Below, piece by piece: positions 46,281 to 52,236 of a DNA stretch of 64,000 bases. How positions within the stretch are numbered: position 1 is the first letter of the stretch; each line of letters opens with the position of its first letter. The notes beneath the pieces were generated by a model that did not search any database, was not told where the DNA came from, and saw nothing but the letters and a program-made list of their open reading frames with translations. A program made the translations under genes and the position numbers. Origin of the DNA: a virus; the IMG/VR virus record IMGVR_UViG_3300024346_000018, positions 43,725-107,724 of that record; one strand, given 5' to 3'.

Positions 46281-46556
46281 TTAATTATTTCGAGTTTTAA
46301 AAGAATTCAATTGTGTTTGAATTTCTTGTAATGTCTCAAAGAAAAAACCAATATCATCATCTGACTTAAATGCTTGCGCGACTTCAGACTCCCCTATTTT
46401 TTTATTTGATAATTCTATAAGTTCAGAAATATTAGTAATATATTGATTTTGTTGATCAACAATTTTTTCTAATCGTTCTGTTTTTGAAAATAAATTATAG
46501 CACGCATATGATACGGCTACAATTAATGTAATTAAAGTATATAATATAATTTCCAT
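46281..46556 (-). CDS. Small membrane-anchored coiled-coil protein
   Basis: The product begins MEIILYTLITLIVAVSYACY at the ATG at 46556; a TTG at 46565 would overlap the HD-hydrolase stop and is less likely. One N-terminal transmembrane segment (residues 2-19) is followed by a coiled-coil cytoplasmic or periplasmic part. Function is unknown; it sits between gp55-like and the HD hydrolase. Confidence 0.55.
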   Translation of the reverse strand: MEIILYTLITLIVAVSYACYNLFSKTERLEKIVDQQNQYITNISELIELSNKKIGESEVAQAFKSDDDIGFFFETLQEIQTQLNSFKTRNN

Positions 46557-46557
46557 A

Positions 46558-47319
46558 TTAATCAAAAAATGTATTCATAATGTCCTTTAAATTAGAATTC
46601 TCTGGAACAGTTATTTGTACTGGTTTTTTATTTGGTTGAGAAATTGTTTGCTTTGGTTGTTCAACCGGAGTTCCATTTAATTTATCCAACCATTCACGTT
46701 CGAATTCAATACGTGCTGCTAATAAATCAGCTTGGTGGATAATGAGTGGTAATGATGTACGTAATTTAGTTTCTGGGCCCCACGATAGTAAATAAGATTT
46801 ATTTGATTCATCATATAAACCATCATGTAATTTAATAGCTAACCATTCATTTTTAGAAACTTCAACACCAATTTGAGATAATAACCACAAACCTCGGTCT
46901 GGAACAGTCATATAATCCATTTGGGTATTAAAGGTATAAATTTCACCTCTATTTTTAACATGCCATTCAGACGGATTAGGTAAAACAGCTTCATGTTCGA
47001 ATGTACCAAATTTACCTAAATCATGATTTAAAGCAGAAAACACTACCTCTTCAGTAGTATATGTAGGTTTAACATCAAATTTTCTCCAAATTATATCTAT
47101 CTCCAAACTAGCTGATACCACACGATTAACATGTTCGATATATCCTCCAGGGAAACAGTTGTGATATGCTGGTTTATGCGATGCAGGTAATAATATAAAG
47201 CGTTCTTCATACTTATTATAAAAATCAATTAACCGTTTTTGGCGATCACCAGTGATATATTGTTCAATATAACCTAAAAATTGTTGCCAGTTTTCTAGCA
47301 ATTGCTCTTCATTCAACAT
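46558..47319 (-). CDS. HD-domain phosphohydrolase
   Basis: The 253-residue protein has the HD-superfamily metal ligands: His53/His63 in YHNCFPGGYIEHVNRVV, His99-Asp100 in FSALNHDLGKFG, and a later Asp in IIHQADLLAARIEFE (about 190-205). HD proteins hydrolyse (d)NMPs, dNTPs or cyclic nucleotides; the substrate is not visible. The Gln/Pro-rich C-terminal tail (KQTISQPNKKPVQI) is probably flexible. It is common in T4-like phages of marine bacteria. Confidence 0.7.
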   Translation of the reverse strand: MLNEEQLLENWQQFLGYIEQYITGDRQKRLIDFYNKYEERFILLPASHKPAYHNCFPGGYIEHVNRVVSASLEIDIIWRKFDVKPTYTTEEVVFSALNHDLGKFGTFEHEAVLPNPSEWHVKNRGEIYTFNTQMDYMTVPDRGLWLLSQIGVEVSKNEWLAIKLHDGLYDESNKSYLLSWGPETKLRTSLPLIIHQADLLAARIEFEREWLDKLNGTPVEQPKQTISQPNKKPVQITVPENSNLKDIMNTFFD

Positions 47320-47334
47320 AACCTATTTTTTTAT

Positions 47335-47526
47335 TTAAATGTACGTAGAAAACTCATCGTGTTCTAAAGAAACAGTTGAGCGTAAATCCTCAATTTTTTC
47401 CTTCATGTCACTTAATGTTTGCATCAATTCATTAAAACCTTCACCTCGTGAAAGTTGAAAATCCAATGTACGGTTTAGATTTTCTAATTGATTTATTTTA
47501 TTTAAGACTTGATCCTTATACCTCAT
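47335..47526 (-). CDS. Small coiled-coil protein (63 aa)
   Basis: An almost wholly helical Leu/Asp/Glu heptad-like protein (NKINQLENLNRTLDFQ). It is the first gene after the regulatory gap with the 16-bp palindrome at 47575-47590. No family is recognised. Confidence 0.45.
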   Translation of the reverse strand: MRYKDQVLNKINQLENLNRTLDFQLSRGEGFNELMQTLSDMKEKIEDLRSTVSLEHDEFSTYI

Positions 47527-47574
47527 AATTTAATACATTTATACGTATATACGTGTTTGGTGTGATGTTTGGTC

Positions 47575-47590
47575 AACGTTTGCAAACGTT
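47575..47590. promoter_or_regulatory. 16-bp perfect palindrome, operator candidate
   Basis: AACGTTTGCAAACGTT is a perfect palindrome of the shape bound by LacI/PurR-type repressors. It lies about 50 bases upstream of the 47335-47526 start and downstream of a TATATTTA element near 47648-47655, so it could control the HD hydrolase-gp55 transcript. Confidence 0.5.
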
Positions 47591-47676
47591 TGTAACATTT
47601 CGCGTTTATTTTCCAATTGTTTGGGTTTCAAACCATCCCAACGTTTAAATATACGTGGGACACTTTTAACGCCAAA

Positions 47677-47961
47677 TTATTTCTTGGATTTTTTTAATAA
47701 TTTTTTAGATTCTTTAATCATTTCTTGTAAATCGATTGCTCTAAATGGAAATGAAAAGTATTTTGTTTTTTCAGCATTTTTTAAAATATCATCCTCTTGT
47801 GGATCATCAGTAATAAAAAACGTAAATTGAGCTTTACCCGGTAAAGCATCAAGTAAATCGGTTGAGGAAATTTCACGATCCAAACCATTATCTTTAAATA
47901 AAGTATTTATACCGTTTACAAAAGCTGCTTTATTAGCATCTTTAAATAGATATGTTGCCAT
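47677..47961 (-). CDS. Unknown small protein (94 aa)
   Basis: It begins MATYLFKDANKAAFVNGINT and ends in a Lys-rich helix KESKKLLKKSKK. The middle FTFFITDDPQEDDILKNAEK is acidic. No family or motif is recognised. An ATATTTATTATAA element lies about 25 bases upstream (47985-47995). Confidence 0.5.
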   Translation of the reverse strand: MATYLFKDANKAAFVNGINTLFKDNGLDREISSTDLLDALPGKAQFTFFITDDPQEDDILKNAEKTKYFSFPFRAIDLQEMIKESKKLLKKSKK

Positions 47962-48005
47962 ATTAAAATTTTATTTTGTTTATAATAAATATATAAATTG
48001 ATGAT

Positions 48006-48476
48006 TTACGTGAGATCCTCGTTAGGTATGCCTAAAACTTCAAAAATCACGTCGTGCGCAATATCAAAAGAAACAGCAAAACCTTCGCGATTATCTTCAA
48101 CTCTAAAATCATTCAAACGTCGGTGAATTTCCTGTTCCATAGCATAAGGATTCTGGGTGAACCAAAAATCTCGTACTTGCCATGGTGAAATAACACCCGA
48201 AGAAGAATTAATTTCATTAACACGGTCCGCAACCGAACGCTCAGTAAATCCAATTTTAAAAACACCGGGTACCGATGTATTTTGTAAAACATAGATGTGA
48301 CCCGTTGAAAAAGGTGTTTTTTTATTCCCATATTTCTTTTTGAAATAACGCACATTCCATGCATTTTTTCCTACTTCAACGAAATCGTACGCTTTAGCCA
48401 TTTTGACGTTATCTCGCACTTGTTGAGCGTTCATCTCGTAAAATTCGGACGTGTCCTTACCTGTTAAATTTTCCAT
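48006..48476 (-). CDS. T5orf172 / Mug113-type GIY-YIG protein
   Basis: The 156-residue protein contains GHIYVLQNTSVPGVFKIGF (about 59-77), TERSVADRVNEINSSSG and, later, MEQEIHRRLNDFRV (about 112-125). This is the T5orf172/Mug113 variant of the GIY-YIG fold (YVL...VKIG.T....R, then a glutamate helix). Such proteins are frequent in phages, often with nuclease or DNA-binding roles that are not defined. Confidence 0.75.
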   Translation of the reverse strand: MENLTGKDTSEFYEMNAQQVRDNVKMAKAYDFVEVGKNAWNVRYFKKKYGNKKTPFSTGHIYVLQNTSVPGVFKIGFTERSVADRVNEINSSSGVISPWQVRDFWFTQNPYAMEQEIHRRLNDFRVEDNREGFAVSFDIAHDVIFEVLGIPNEDLT

Positions 48477-48479
48477 AAC

Positions 48480-48662
48480 CTATTTGTCTTCAACCCAAAT
48501 TTCTAAATCTTCCTCTAACGGACTAGTTTTACCTGGAATATAATTTGGGTTTTTAATTGTTTTCCAAGACTGACCACAACGTGAGCATTTACATTTATTT
48601 GGCATCCAACCAAAATTGTACACGTATTTGTGACCAAAAATTTTACATATTAATTTCTTCAT
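48480..48662 (-). CDS. Small zinc-ribbon protein (DUF1660-like)
   Basis: The 60-residue form starting MKKLICKIFGHKYVY at 48662 fits the DUF1660 pattern, with C-x-x-x-GH near the N-terminus and KCSRCGQSWK later, so the four ligands Cys, His, Cys and Cys could bind zinc. In-frame alternatives exist at 48686 (ATG) and 48758 (TTG). The TTG form is unlikely because it extends toward the divergent plus-strand promoter region. Function is unknown. Confidence 0.6.
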   Translation of the reverse strand: MKKLICKIFGHKYVYNFGWMPNKCKCSRCGQSWKTIKNPNYIPGKTSPLEEDLEIWVEDK

Positions 48663-48803
48663 AACCGGTGAATGTGGTAAGGACATTTTGTATATACAAA
48701 CCGGTTTCCAAAAAATTTTGTAGAGGTTAAAATTTGAGATCTTGGATTTTTTATTCAAAAGGGTTATTTTGGAATTTAAAATTTCCTTATTATGTTTATA
48801 GTG

Positions 48804-48832
48804 TTGAAACGTTCATTGAAATATTATATTTG
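48804..48832 (+). promoter_or_regulatory. Bacteroidota-type promoter on the plus strand
   Basis: TTG at 48804-48806 and TATATTTG at 48825-48832 are 18 bases apart. This matches the -33 (TTG) and -7 (TAnnTTTG) consensus of primary-sigma promoters in Bacteroidota. It is the only plus-strand promoter I noticed that precedes a structured element, and its last G is unlike the phage-type TATATTTA elements elsewhere. Confidence 0.55.
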
Positions 48833-48837
48833 TATAT

Positions 48838-48993
48838 ACGAGGCGCGGGGTGTAAAATTGTATACGTGTTGAGAGTGTGTATGGTTAAGACACGGCCCTA
48901 CCCGCCGCGCGTAGGGACCGCGGCCAGCGTGGGAGCAACCCGCGCACGAGTCGCGGTCGACCCGCTATCGTCCGTCTCTTTTGAGATTTTTTT
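48838..48993 (+). ncRNA. Candidate structured GC-rich non-coding RNA
   Basis: By count, 64 of 84 bases from 48891 to 48974 are G or C, in a genome near 30% G+C. Stem 1 is CCCTAC with GTAGGG (48896-48901 and 48911-48916). Stem 2 is ACCGCG with CGCGGT (48917-48922 and 48952-48957). It encloses hairpin GCGTGGG with CCCGCGC (48927-48933 and 48939-48945, one G-U, AGCAA loop). Stems 1 and 2 abut and could stack. A promoter precedes and a T-tract hairpin follows. Overlapping reading frames show no protein-like composition. Alternatives are a replication-origin structure or a foreign insertion; no Rfam family is recognised. Confidence 0.5.
48974..48993 (+). terminator. Weak T-tract hairpin at the end of the GC-rich element
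   Basis: TCTC and GAGA (48975-48978 and 48983-48986, extendable by a G-U pair) close a TTTT loop and are followed by seven T. The stem is short, so termination efficiency is uncertain. Confidence 0.4.
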
Positions 48994-49070
48994 AGTACAC
49001 GCGATTTTTTTGTCATACGCGCGTCTTTTTGTAATACACGCAGACTACCTAACCTTTGTGTAATACGTCA
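48987..49070. repeat. Iteron-like direct repeats, TTTTTGTnATACACGC
   Basis: Three imperfect copies of about 20 bases begin at 48987, 49005 and 49026. Each is a T-run, then GTnATAC or AGTACAC, then an ACGC core. A diverged fourth copy lies at 49054-49070 (CTTTGTGTAATACGTCA). Spacing of about one to two helical turns fits protein binding, for example a replication initiator. Confidence 0.5.
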
Positions 49071-49246
49071 CATTTCCAGCATCATCCATATGATAGGCGT
49101 GAACATGTGACTCTATTTGATATTTTGCAATACGGTGAATAGAACTGAATATCACCTGCTTATATGCACGTGATTTTGGATTAGTCAATTTGGTCATGTG
49201 TTGTTTGTTTGAATGTGATTACTCAGGCGGATTAAATTGGTAATGG
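49071..49246. other. Gene-free remainder of the 48.66-49.25 kb gap
   Basis: After the GC-rich element and iterons, the sequence returns to AT-rich DNA with a few CGTGA/TCACG words (ATGTGAC, CACGTGATTTT). I see no open frame longer than about 30 codons and no hairpin of note. The 49247-49612 gene ends just beyond. Confidence 0.5.
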
Positions 49247-49612
49247 CTATTTAGCCACTACCTTTGATTTAACCTTGGTCTTAGCCTTAGTAGGCACTTC
49301 AATCACAATCGCTTTAGGACGTCCTAATTTTAATGTCCCGTTTGCACGACGAGCTTCTAAATCAGCTATACGTTTTGCTCTAGCGCTTTCTGGATTCGTA
49401 GGACGTCCACGCTTAATATCTAGACCTAATGCTTGCTTCATTAATCGCATTTCGCTTTTAATAGCATTCATTGAACCTGGAACTGATGGACGACCACGCT
49501 TAATTAAACCTGCTTCTCGTTTTGCTTTAATTTCAGCTAAACGGATTTGTCTTACTGAAGTTGGATTAACTGGACGACCTAATTGTGCTGTGTTGTTTTC
49601 TTGATTTTTCAT
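49247..49612 (-). CDS. AT-hook repeat DNA-binding protein
   Basis: The 121-residue basic protein holds four GRP-type AT-hook cores: LGRPVNP (about 12-18), KRGRPSVPG (about 38-46), KRGRPTNPES (about 66-75) and LGRPKA (about 99-104). Each of the first units is followed by a helix like SARAKRIADLEARRANGTLK, which gives a repeat of roughly 30 residues. AT-hooks bind the minor groove of AT-rich DNA, so it could coat or bend this AT-rich phage genome. It is served by a class A promoter 44 bases upstream. Confidence 0.7.
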   Translation of the reverse strand: MKNQENNTAQLGRPVNPTSVRQIRLAEIKAKREAGLIKRGRPSVPGSMNAIKSEMRLMKQALGLDIKRGRPTNPESARAKRIADLEARRANGTLKLGRPKAIVIEVPTKAKTKVKSKVVAK

Positions 49613-49655
49613 ACTGTTTTTGTTTATTTGTTAGTTATTATTATTTATTATGTTG

Positions 49656-49672
49656 TAAATGTAACTTGGAAA
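49656..49672 (-). promoter_or_regulatory. Class A promoter motif
   Basis: TTTCCAAGTTACATTTA on the coding strand, 44 bases ahead of the AT-hook gene. Confidence 0.55.
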
Positions 49673-49683
49673 CCTATTGGAAC

Positions 49684-49929
49684 CTAATCTTTTAAATTAA
49701 CGGCTCCATATGCTGTTACTATGGATCCGAACACTAGAACGATTACCCAATCGGTGTCTTGATTATATAGGAACCCGTAACATGCAATTACTACTAACGT
49801 TACACCTAATTTTAGAAGCAATGATGCACTGTTTCTCTTGGTTTTAGCCTGTTTCTCGGCTGCGATCTTAGCTAAACGATCTTTGTCATCAGCCCACTGT
49901 TCGAATTGTCTTGATTGTTTTGTCAACAT
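49684..49929 (-). CDS. Small two-helix membrane protein
   Basis: The 81-residue protein has a charged N-terminal helix (residues 1-33), then hydrophobic segments LGVTLVVIACYGFLYN (about 41-56) and WVIVLVFGSIVTAYGAV (about 61-77). No family is recognised. Confidence 0.6.
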   Translation of the reverse strand: MLTKQSRQFEQWADDKDRLAKIAAEKQAKTKRNSASLLLKLGVTLVVIACYGFLYNQDTDWVIVLVFGSIVTAYGAVNLKD

Positions 49930-49966
49930 GTCTTTTTATTTAGTTAGTTAATTATTTATTATGGAG

Positions 49967-49983
49967 TAAATGTAATCTGGAAA
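49967..49983 (-). promoter_or_regulatory. Class A promoter motif
   Basis: TTTCCAGATTACATTTA, 38 bases ahead of the small membrane protein gene at 49684-49929. Confidence 0.55.
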
Positions 49984-49987
49984 TTGG

Positions 49988-50161
49988 TTAATCCCTATCA
50001 ATCCATTCGGCTATGTACTTTATTTCCTCAGGTGTTAGGTTATCCACCATCTCATCTAAGCGATCCGCCTTAGCAATGGTTGTGTAACCGATCTGATCAA
50101 TGTCTGAATTGATATCCCACTGTAATTTCTTGACTTCGATGCACTTTTGAATGTTAAGCAT
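49988..50161 (-). CDS. Small acidic protein (57 aa)
   Basis: Translation gives MLNIQKCIEVKKLQWDINSD followed by a helical acidic part ending AEWIDRD. It fills the gap between two class A motifs exactly like its neighbours. No family is recognised. Confidence 0.6.
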   Translation of the reverse strand: MLNIQKCIEVKKLQWDINSDIDQIGYTTIAKADRLDEMVDNLTPEEIKYIAEWIDRD

Positions 50162-50185
50162 GTTCGTTTGTTTTTATGTACATAG

Positions 50186-50202
50186 TAAAGTTAATCTAGA
50201 AA
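50186..50202 (-). promoter_or_regulatory. Class A promoter motif
   Basis: TTTCTAGATTAACTTTA, 25 bases ahead of the 49988-50161 gene. Confidence 0.5.
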
Positions 50203-50433
50203 CTTGCTATTGGGTATGTTTCTTAAGATATCCTCCTTTTCTACTTTCCATAAATTACCTTTGAAGTCTACTACATGAACAGTAACTGGATTTACCTTTT
50301 GGATAACACCTTCTTCAACTTCAGTTCCCCATCCTATATTCTGTAATTGAACCCAATACTTAAATTGAATTCTTTCTCCTAATGCGATTTTTGGTTGTGC
50401 GCTTGCTGCTTTCTTGATGATTTGAGTTGCCAT
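50191..50433 (-). CDS. Small beta-rich protein (80 aa)
   Basis: Residues 18-70 (IALGERIQFKYWVQLQNIGW...GVIQKVNPVTVHVVDFKGN) look like an SH3-type barrel, similar in style to KOW-like nucleic-acid-binding domains. The class A motif of the downstream gene overlaps its last codons. Function is unknown. Confidence 0.55.
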   Translation of the reverse strand: MATQIIKKAASAQPKIALGERIQFKYWVQLQNIGWGTEVEEGVIQKVNPVTVHVVDFKGNLWKVEKEDILRNIPNSKFLD

Positions 50434-50460
50434 GTTATTATTTATTTGTTATGTATGGAG

Positions 50461-50477
50461 TAAAATTAATTAAGACA
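50461..50477 (-). promoter_or_regulatory. Class A promoter motif
   Basis: TGTCTTAATTAATTTTA, the TGTC variant, 28 bases ahead of the 50191-50433 gene. Confidence 0.5.
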
Positions 50478-50481
50478 TTCA

Positions 50482-50646
50482 TTACTTACTAATATCATAA
50501 TAAGTAACACCGTTTATTAAGATGAAATTGTCGTGTCTACATACACAGTAACTGTAGTGTAAGTACTTAGTTCCGTTAATTGTCTTAACAGGTACGATGT
50601 TTGGGTTTGAATTTTTAATGTGGGCGTTCTTGATTGTAGCTGACAT
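50482..50646 (-). CDS. Small protein (54 aa)
   Basis: Translation gives MSATIKNAHIKNSNPNIVPV and later YCVCRHDNFILINGVTYYD. The CxC is its only notable feature. It is supported by a class A motif and regular spacing in the small-gene array. Confidence 0.55.
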   Translation of the reverse strand: MSATIKNAHIKNSNPNIVPVKTINGTKYLHYSYCVCRHDNFILINGVTYYDISK

Positions 50647-50680
50647 ATTTTGTTTGTTTAGTTAATTATTTATTACAGGG

Positions 50681-50697
50681 TAATGATAATCTGGAAA
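50681..50697 (-). promoter_or_regulatory. Class A promoter motif
   Basis: TTTCCAGATTATCATTA, 35 bases ahead of the 50482-50646 gene. Confidence 0.5.
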
Positions 50698-50699
50698 TT

Positions 50700-50858
50700 C
50701 TATTGATCCAATTTATCTAATTCCTTAATCAACTTATCAATCAGCGCTTCAGATGTTTTAACCATTTCACCCCATCCTAAGGCTTTATAGCGTTCTAGAC
50801 GGTTCATTGCGTCCTCGATTTGTTGTACTTTTAATTCGAATTTTTGATCGTTAGTCAT
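50700..50858 (-). CDS. Small coiled-coil protein (52 aa)
   Basis: Translation gives MTNDQKFELKVQQIEDAMNR and a second helix EALIDKLIKELDKLDQ ending in TAG. It is a charged two-helix protein with no recognised family, preceded by a class A motif. Confidence 0.55.
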   Translation of the reverse strand: MTNDQKFELKVQQIEDAMNRLERYKALGWGEMVKTSEALIDKLIKELDKLDQ

Positions 50859-50881
50859 ATGTTAATTTATTTGTTATATAG

Positions 50882-50898
50882 TAAATATAATAAGGACA
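50882..50898 (-). promoter_or_regulatory. Class A promoter motif behind the tRNA-like terminator
   Basis: TGTCCTTATTATATTTA, 24 bases ahead of the 50700-50858 gene and 6 bases after the hairpin at 50904-50920. Confidence 0.55.
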
Positions 50899-50921
50899 AA
50901 GATGGAGGACAATGTCCTCCT
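50892..50921 (-). terminator. Terminator after the tRNA-like gene
   Basis: GGAGGAC and GTCCTCC (50904-50910 and 50914-50920) form a perfect 7-bp stem with a 3-base loop, followed on the minus strand by ATCTTTGTCCTT. Confidence 0.65.
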
Positions 50922-50960
50922 CTTATGCATCTGTAATAATTAACTAATAAACAATATAGT

Positions 50961-51031
50961 GGTTAGGACAGGATTCGAACCTGTAGCGCCTACCTTCTCG
51001 GTCGGTGTGTTTCCAATTACACTACCTAATC
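50961..51031 (-). tRNA. tRNA-like gene with irregular anticodon arm
   Basis: The minus strand folds as a cloverleaf. The acceptor is GATTAGG with CCTAACC (one A-C mismatch). The D arm is GTGT, AATTGGAA, ACAC, and the T arm is ACAGG, TTCGAAT, CCTGT with a perfect T-loop. The anticodon arm CCGAC, CGAGAAG, GTAGG has a G-A mismatch and G instead of the invariant U33. The formal anticodon AGA, or GAG by slippage, cannot be assigned safely. The variable loop is 4 bases; CCA is not encoded. It may be a decaying tRNA or a tRNA-like decoy. Confidence 0.55.
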
Positions 51032-51039
51032 GGTTACTC

Positions 51040-51201
51040 TTAATTTGCCTTAACAAATCGTCCATTACGGATGTCACGTTTACGAGTTACGCCACGGCGA
51101 TCAACCACCGTCTCAAAATAACGATTTAAAAGTGCTGTGTAAGCGAAATATCCACCTACACCTAATAATGCGGCTGAGCCTAAAATTTGAAATAATTGCA
51201 T
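51040..51201 (-). CDS. Small membrane-anchored basic protein (53 aa)
   Basis: Translation gives MQLFQILGSAALLGVGGYFA (a hydrophobic N-terminal helix) followed by a basic tail RRGVTRKRDIRNGRF. It resembles single-span phage membrane proteins. It is preceded by a diverged class A motif and followed by the tRNA-like gene. Confidence 0.55.
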   Translation of the reverse strand: MQLFQILGSAALLGVGGYFAYTALLNRYFETVVDRRGVTRKRDIRNGRFVKAN

Positions 51202-51224
51202 ATGTTTTTTTATTTTTTACATTG

Positions 51225-51241
51225 TAAAAATAGTCAGGAAA
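51225..51241 (-). promoter_or_regulatory. Diverged class A promoter motif fused to terminator
   Basis: TTTCCTGACTATTTTTA, 24 bases ahead of the 51040-51201 gene. Its TTTCCTGACT is itself the 3' part of the hairpin at 51232-51248. Confidence 0.4.
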
Positions 51242-51249
51242 CCTGACTA
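51225..51249 (-). terminator. Terminator over the stop codon of 51247-51474
   Basis: AGTCAGG and CCTGACT (51232-51238 and 51242-51248) form a perfect 7-bp stem with a 3-base loop. The stop codon lies in the 5' arm and ATTTTTA follows on the minus strand. Confidence 0.6.
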
Positions 51250-51474
51250 CTCCAAATTAAACTCAAATAATACTACTTCTGGTCCTATATAATCATTCAT
51301 ATCATTAAATAGGTCTTCGTCACATTCATCGTCACTCAATACTGTTCCTATATAAACATCGTTAACAGACATGTTTGTTTTATACAAAAAATCTGTATGA
51401 TCGTTATGAGAAAACATTACTTGTGTGTTAGGATTAAATTGTTGTAGGTGATTAATTAGTTCTTGTACGTTCAT
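51247..51474 (-). CDS. Small acidic protein (75 aa)
   Basis: It begins MNVQELINHLQQFNPNTQVM, an opening often seen in small phage proteins, and has acidic DDECDEDLFNDMNDY in the second half. Function is unknown. Confidence 0.6.
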   Translation of the reverse strand: MNVQELINHLQQFNPNTQVMFSHNDHTDFLYKTNMSVNDVYIGTVLSDDECDEDLFNDMNDYIGPEVVLFEFNLE

Positions 51475-51503
51475 ATTATTATTGTTTATGTTTTATTACA
51501 ATA

Positions 51504-51520
51504 TAAATGTAATTAAGAAA
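51504..51520 (-). promoter_or_regulatory. Class A promoter motif
   Basis: TTTCTTAATTACATTTA, 30 bases ahead of the 51247-51474 gene. Confidence 0.6.
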
Positions 51521-51546
51521 ATATTCAATAACAATATATGAAAAAA

Positions 51547-51732
51547 TTAATTATATTTCTGCATCAATATATCTGCATAGTCCCAAAATTGTCCTTTGTC
51601 TCCATCTTTCATTAATGCGACAGCGCTCATGAATTCTGTTTTAAATGCTTTTCGTTTGTCGCCACGTAAAAATAAATCGTCAGCACAATTAGTGATTTGT
51701 GTTTTACACCATTTTAAATTTTCGTTTTTCAT
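51547..51732 (-). CDS. Small protein (61 aa)
   Basis: It has the helical, mixed-charge sequence MKNENLKWCKTQITNCADDL...FMSAVALMKDGDKGQFWDYA. No family is recognised. It lies between its own class A motif and that of the next gene. Confidence 0.5.
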   Translation of the reverse strand: MKNENLKWCKTQITNCADDLFLRGDKRKAFKTEFMSAVALMKDGDKGQFWDYADILMQKYN

Positions 51733-51754
51733 GTTCGTTCGTTTTAGTACGTCG

Positions 51755-51771
51755 TAAATATAATTAAGACA
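51755..51771 (-). promoter_or_regulatory. Class A promoter motif
   Basis: TGTCTTAATTATATTTA, 23 bases ahead of the 51547-51732 gene, at the edge of the palindrome-rich gap. Confidence 0.6.
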
Positions 51772-51801
51772 CTTTTTGGAAACAAATTTTGTTTTTGCAG
51801 C

Positions 51802-52105
51802 GCTTAGTCATTTGACTAACCACTGCTTAACACGTTTAAACGGTGCTTCGTCATTTGACTCAGCATTGCGCTTAGTCATTTAACTAAGTGGGCTATCCTA
51901 CTAGGGATGCGACCCTTTATATACGAACATGTCACCCTCGTGTGGACTATTCTACTAACAAAAAAATATATACAAAATAGTTACAAAAATGGTAGGAGGT
52001 GGTGGGAAAAAAATTGGATGACACAAAAACACACACCCAACCCAACTACATTCCATTCCACATACAACACGCTTAGTTGTTTGACTAATTAGTCATTCAA
52101 CTAAC
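51802..52105. repeat. Five imperfect palindromes, consensus TTAGTCATTTGACTAA
   Basis: Copies lie at 51804-51819, 51846-51863 (CGTCATTTGACT variant), 51871-51888, 52071-52088 and 52088-52105. They have 5-6-bp arms around a 4-6-base centre. The fourth and fifth adjoin head to tail. Between the first two lies the perfect palindrome CGTTTAAACG (51833-51842). The roughly 500-bp gap 51733-52236 contains no gene. Multiple dyads of one sequence in a gene-free gap suggest a repressor operator cluster, a centromere-like site or a replication origin. Confidence 0.65.
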
Positions 52106-52109
52106 CACA

Positions 52110-52236
52110 TTCCCTACTAACAAAACATCATTCCACCGTTCACTACAAAAAAATAATTAATAAATCACGCATCTTTCACGTGAATTATACACAAAAAAAC
52201 GTATTGTATTATACTATGTGCTAACAAAAAAATGTG
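52110..52236. other. Gene-free remainder of the 51.73-52.24 kb gap
   Basis: A/T- and A/C-rich sequence with poly-A runs (AACAAAAAAAT). A TATATACAAAATAG-type stretch and a TTCACGTGAA palindrome at 52177-52186 occur. No coding frame or stable hairpin is seen. Confidence 0.45.

Noticed and set aside
48838-48993. CRISPR or tmRNA/RNase P/6S-type RNA in the GC-rich element
   Set aside because: There are no regular spacers, and no characteristic tmRNA resume frame or RNase P core is visible. The length and folding do not suit 6S RNA.
48734-49063. A 109-codon plus-strand open frame over the GC-rich element
   Set aside because: Its start lies before the promoter-like element; composition is unlike phage proteins here (Arg/Pro/Val mixed with low-complexity hydrophobics). 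It spans the structured stems and iterons, so it is best seen as a chance frame.
51802-52105. Attachment site or insertion sequence in the palindrome-rich gap
   Set aside because: There is no integrase or transposase, no long terminal inverted repeat and no target duplication; the short dyads are better explained as protein-binding sites.
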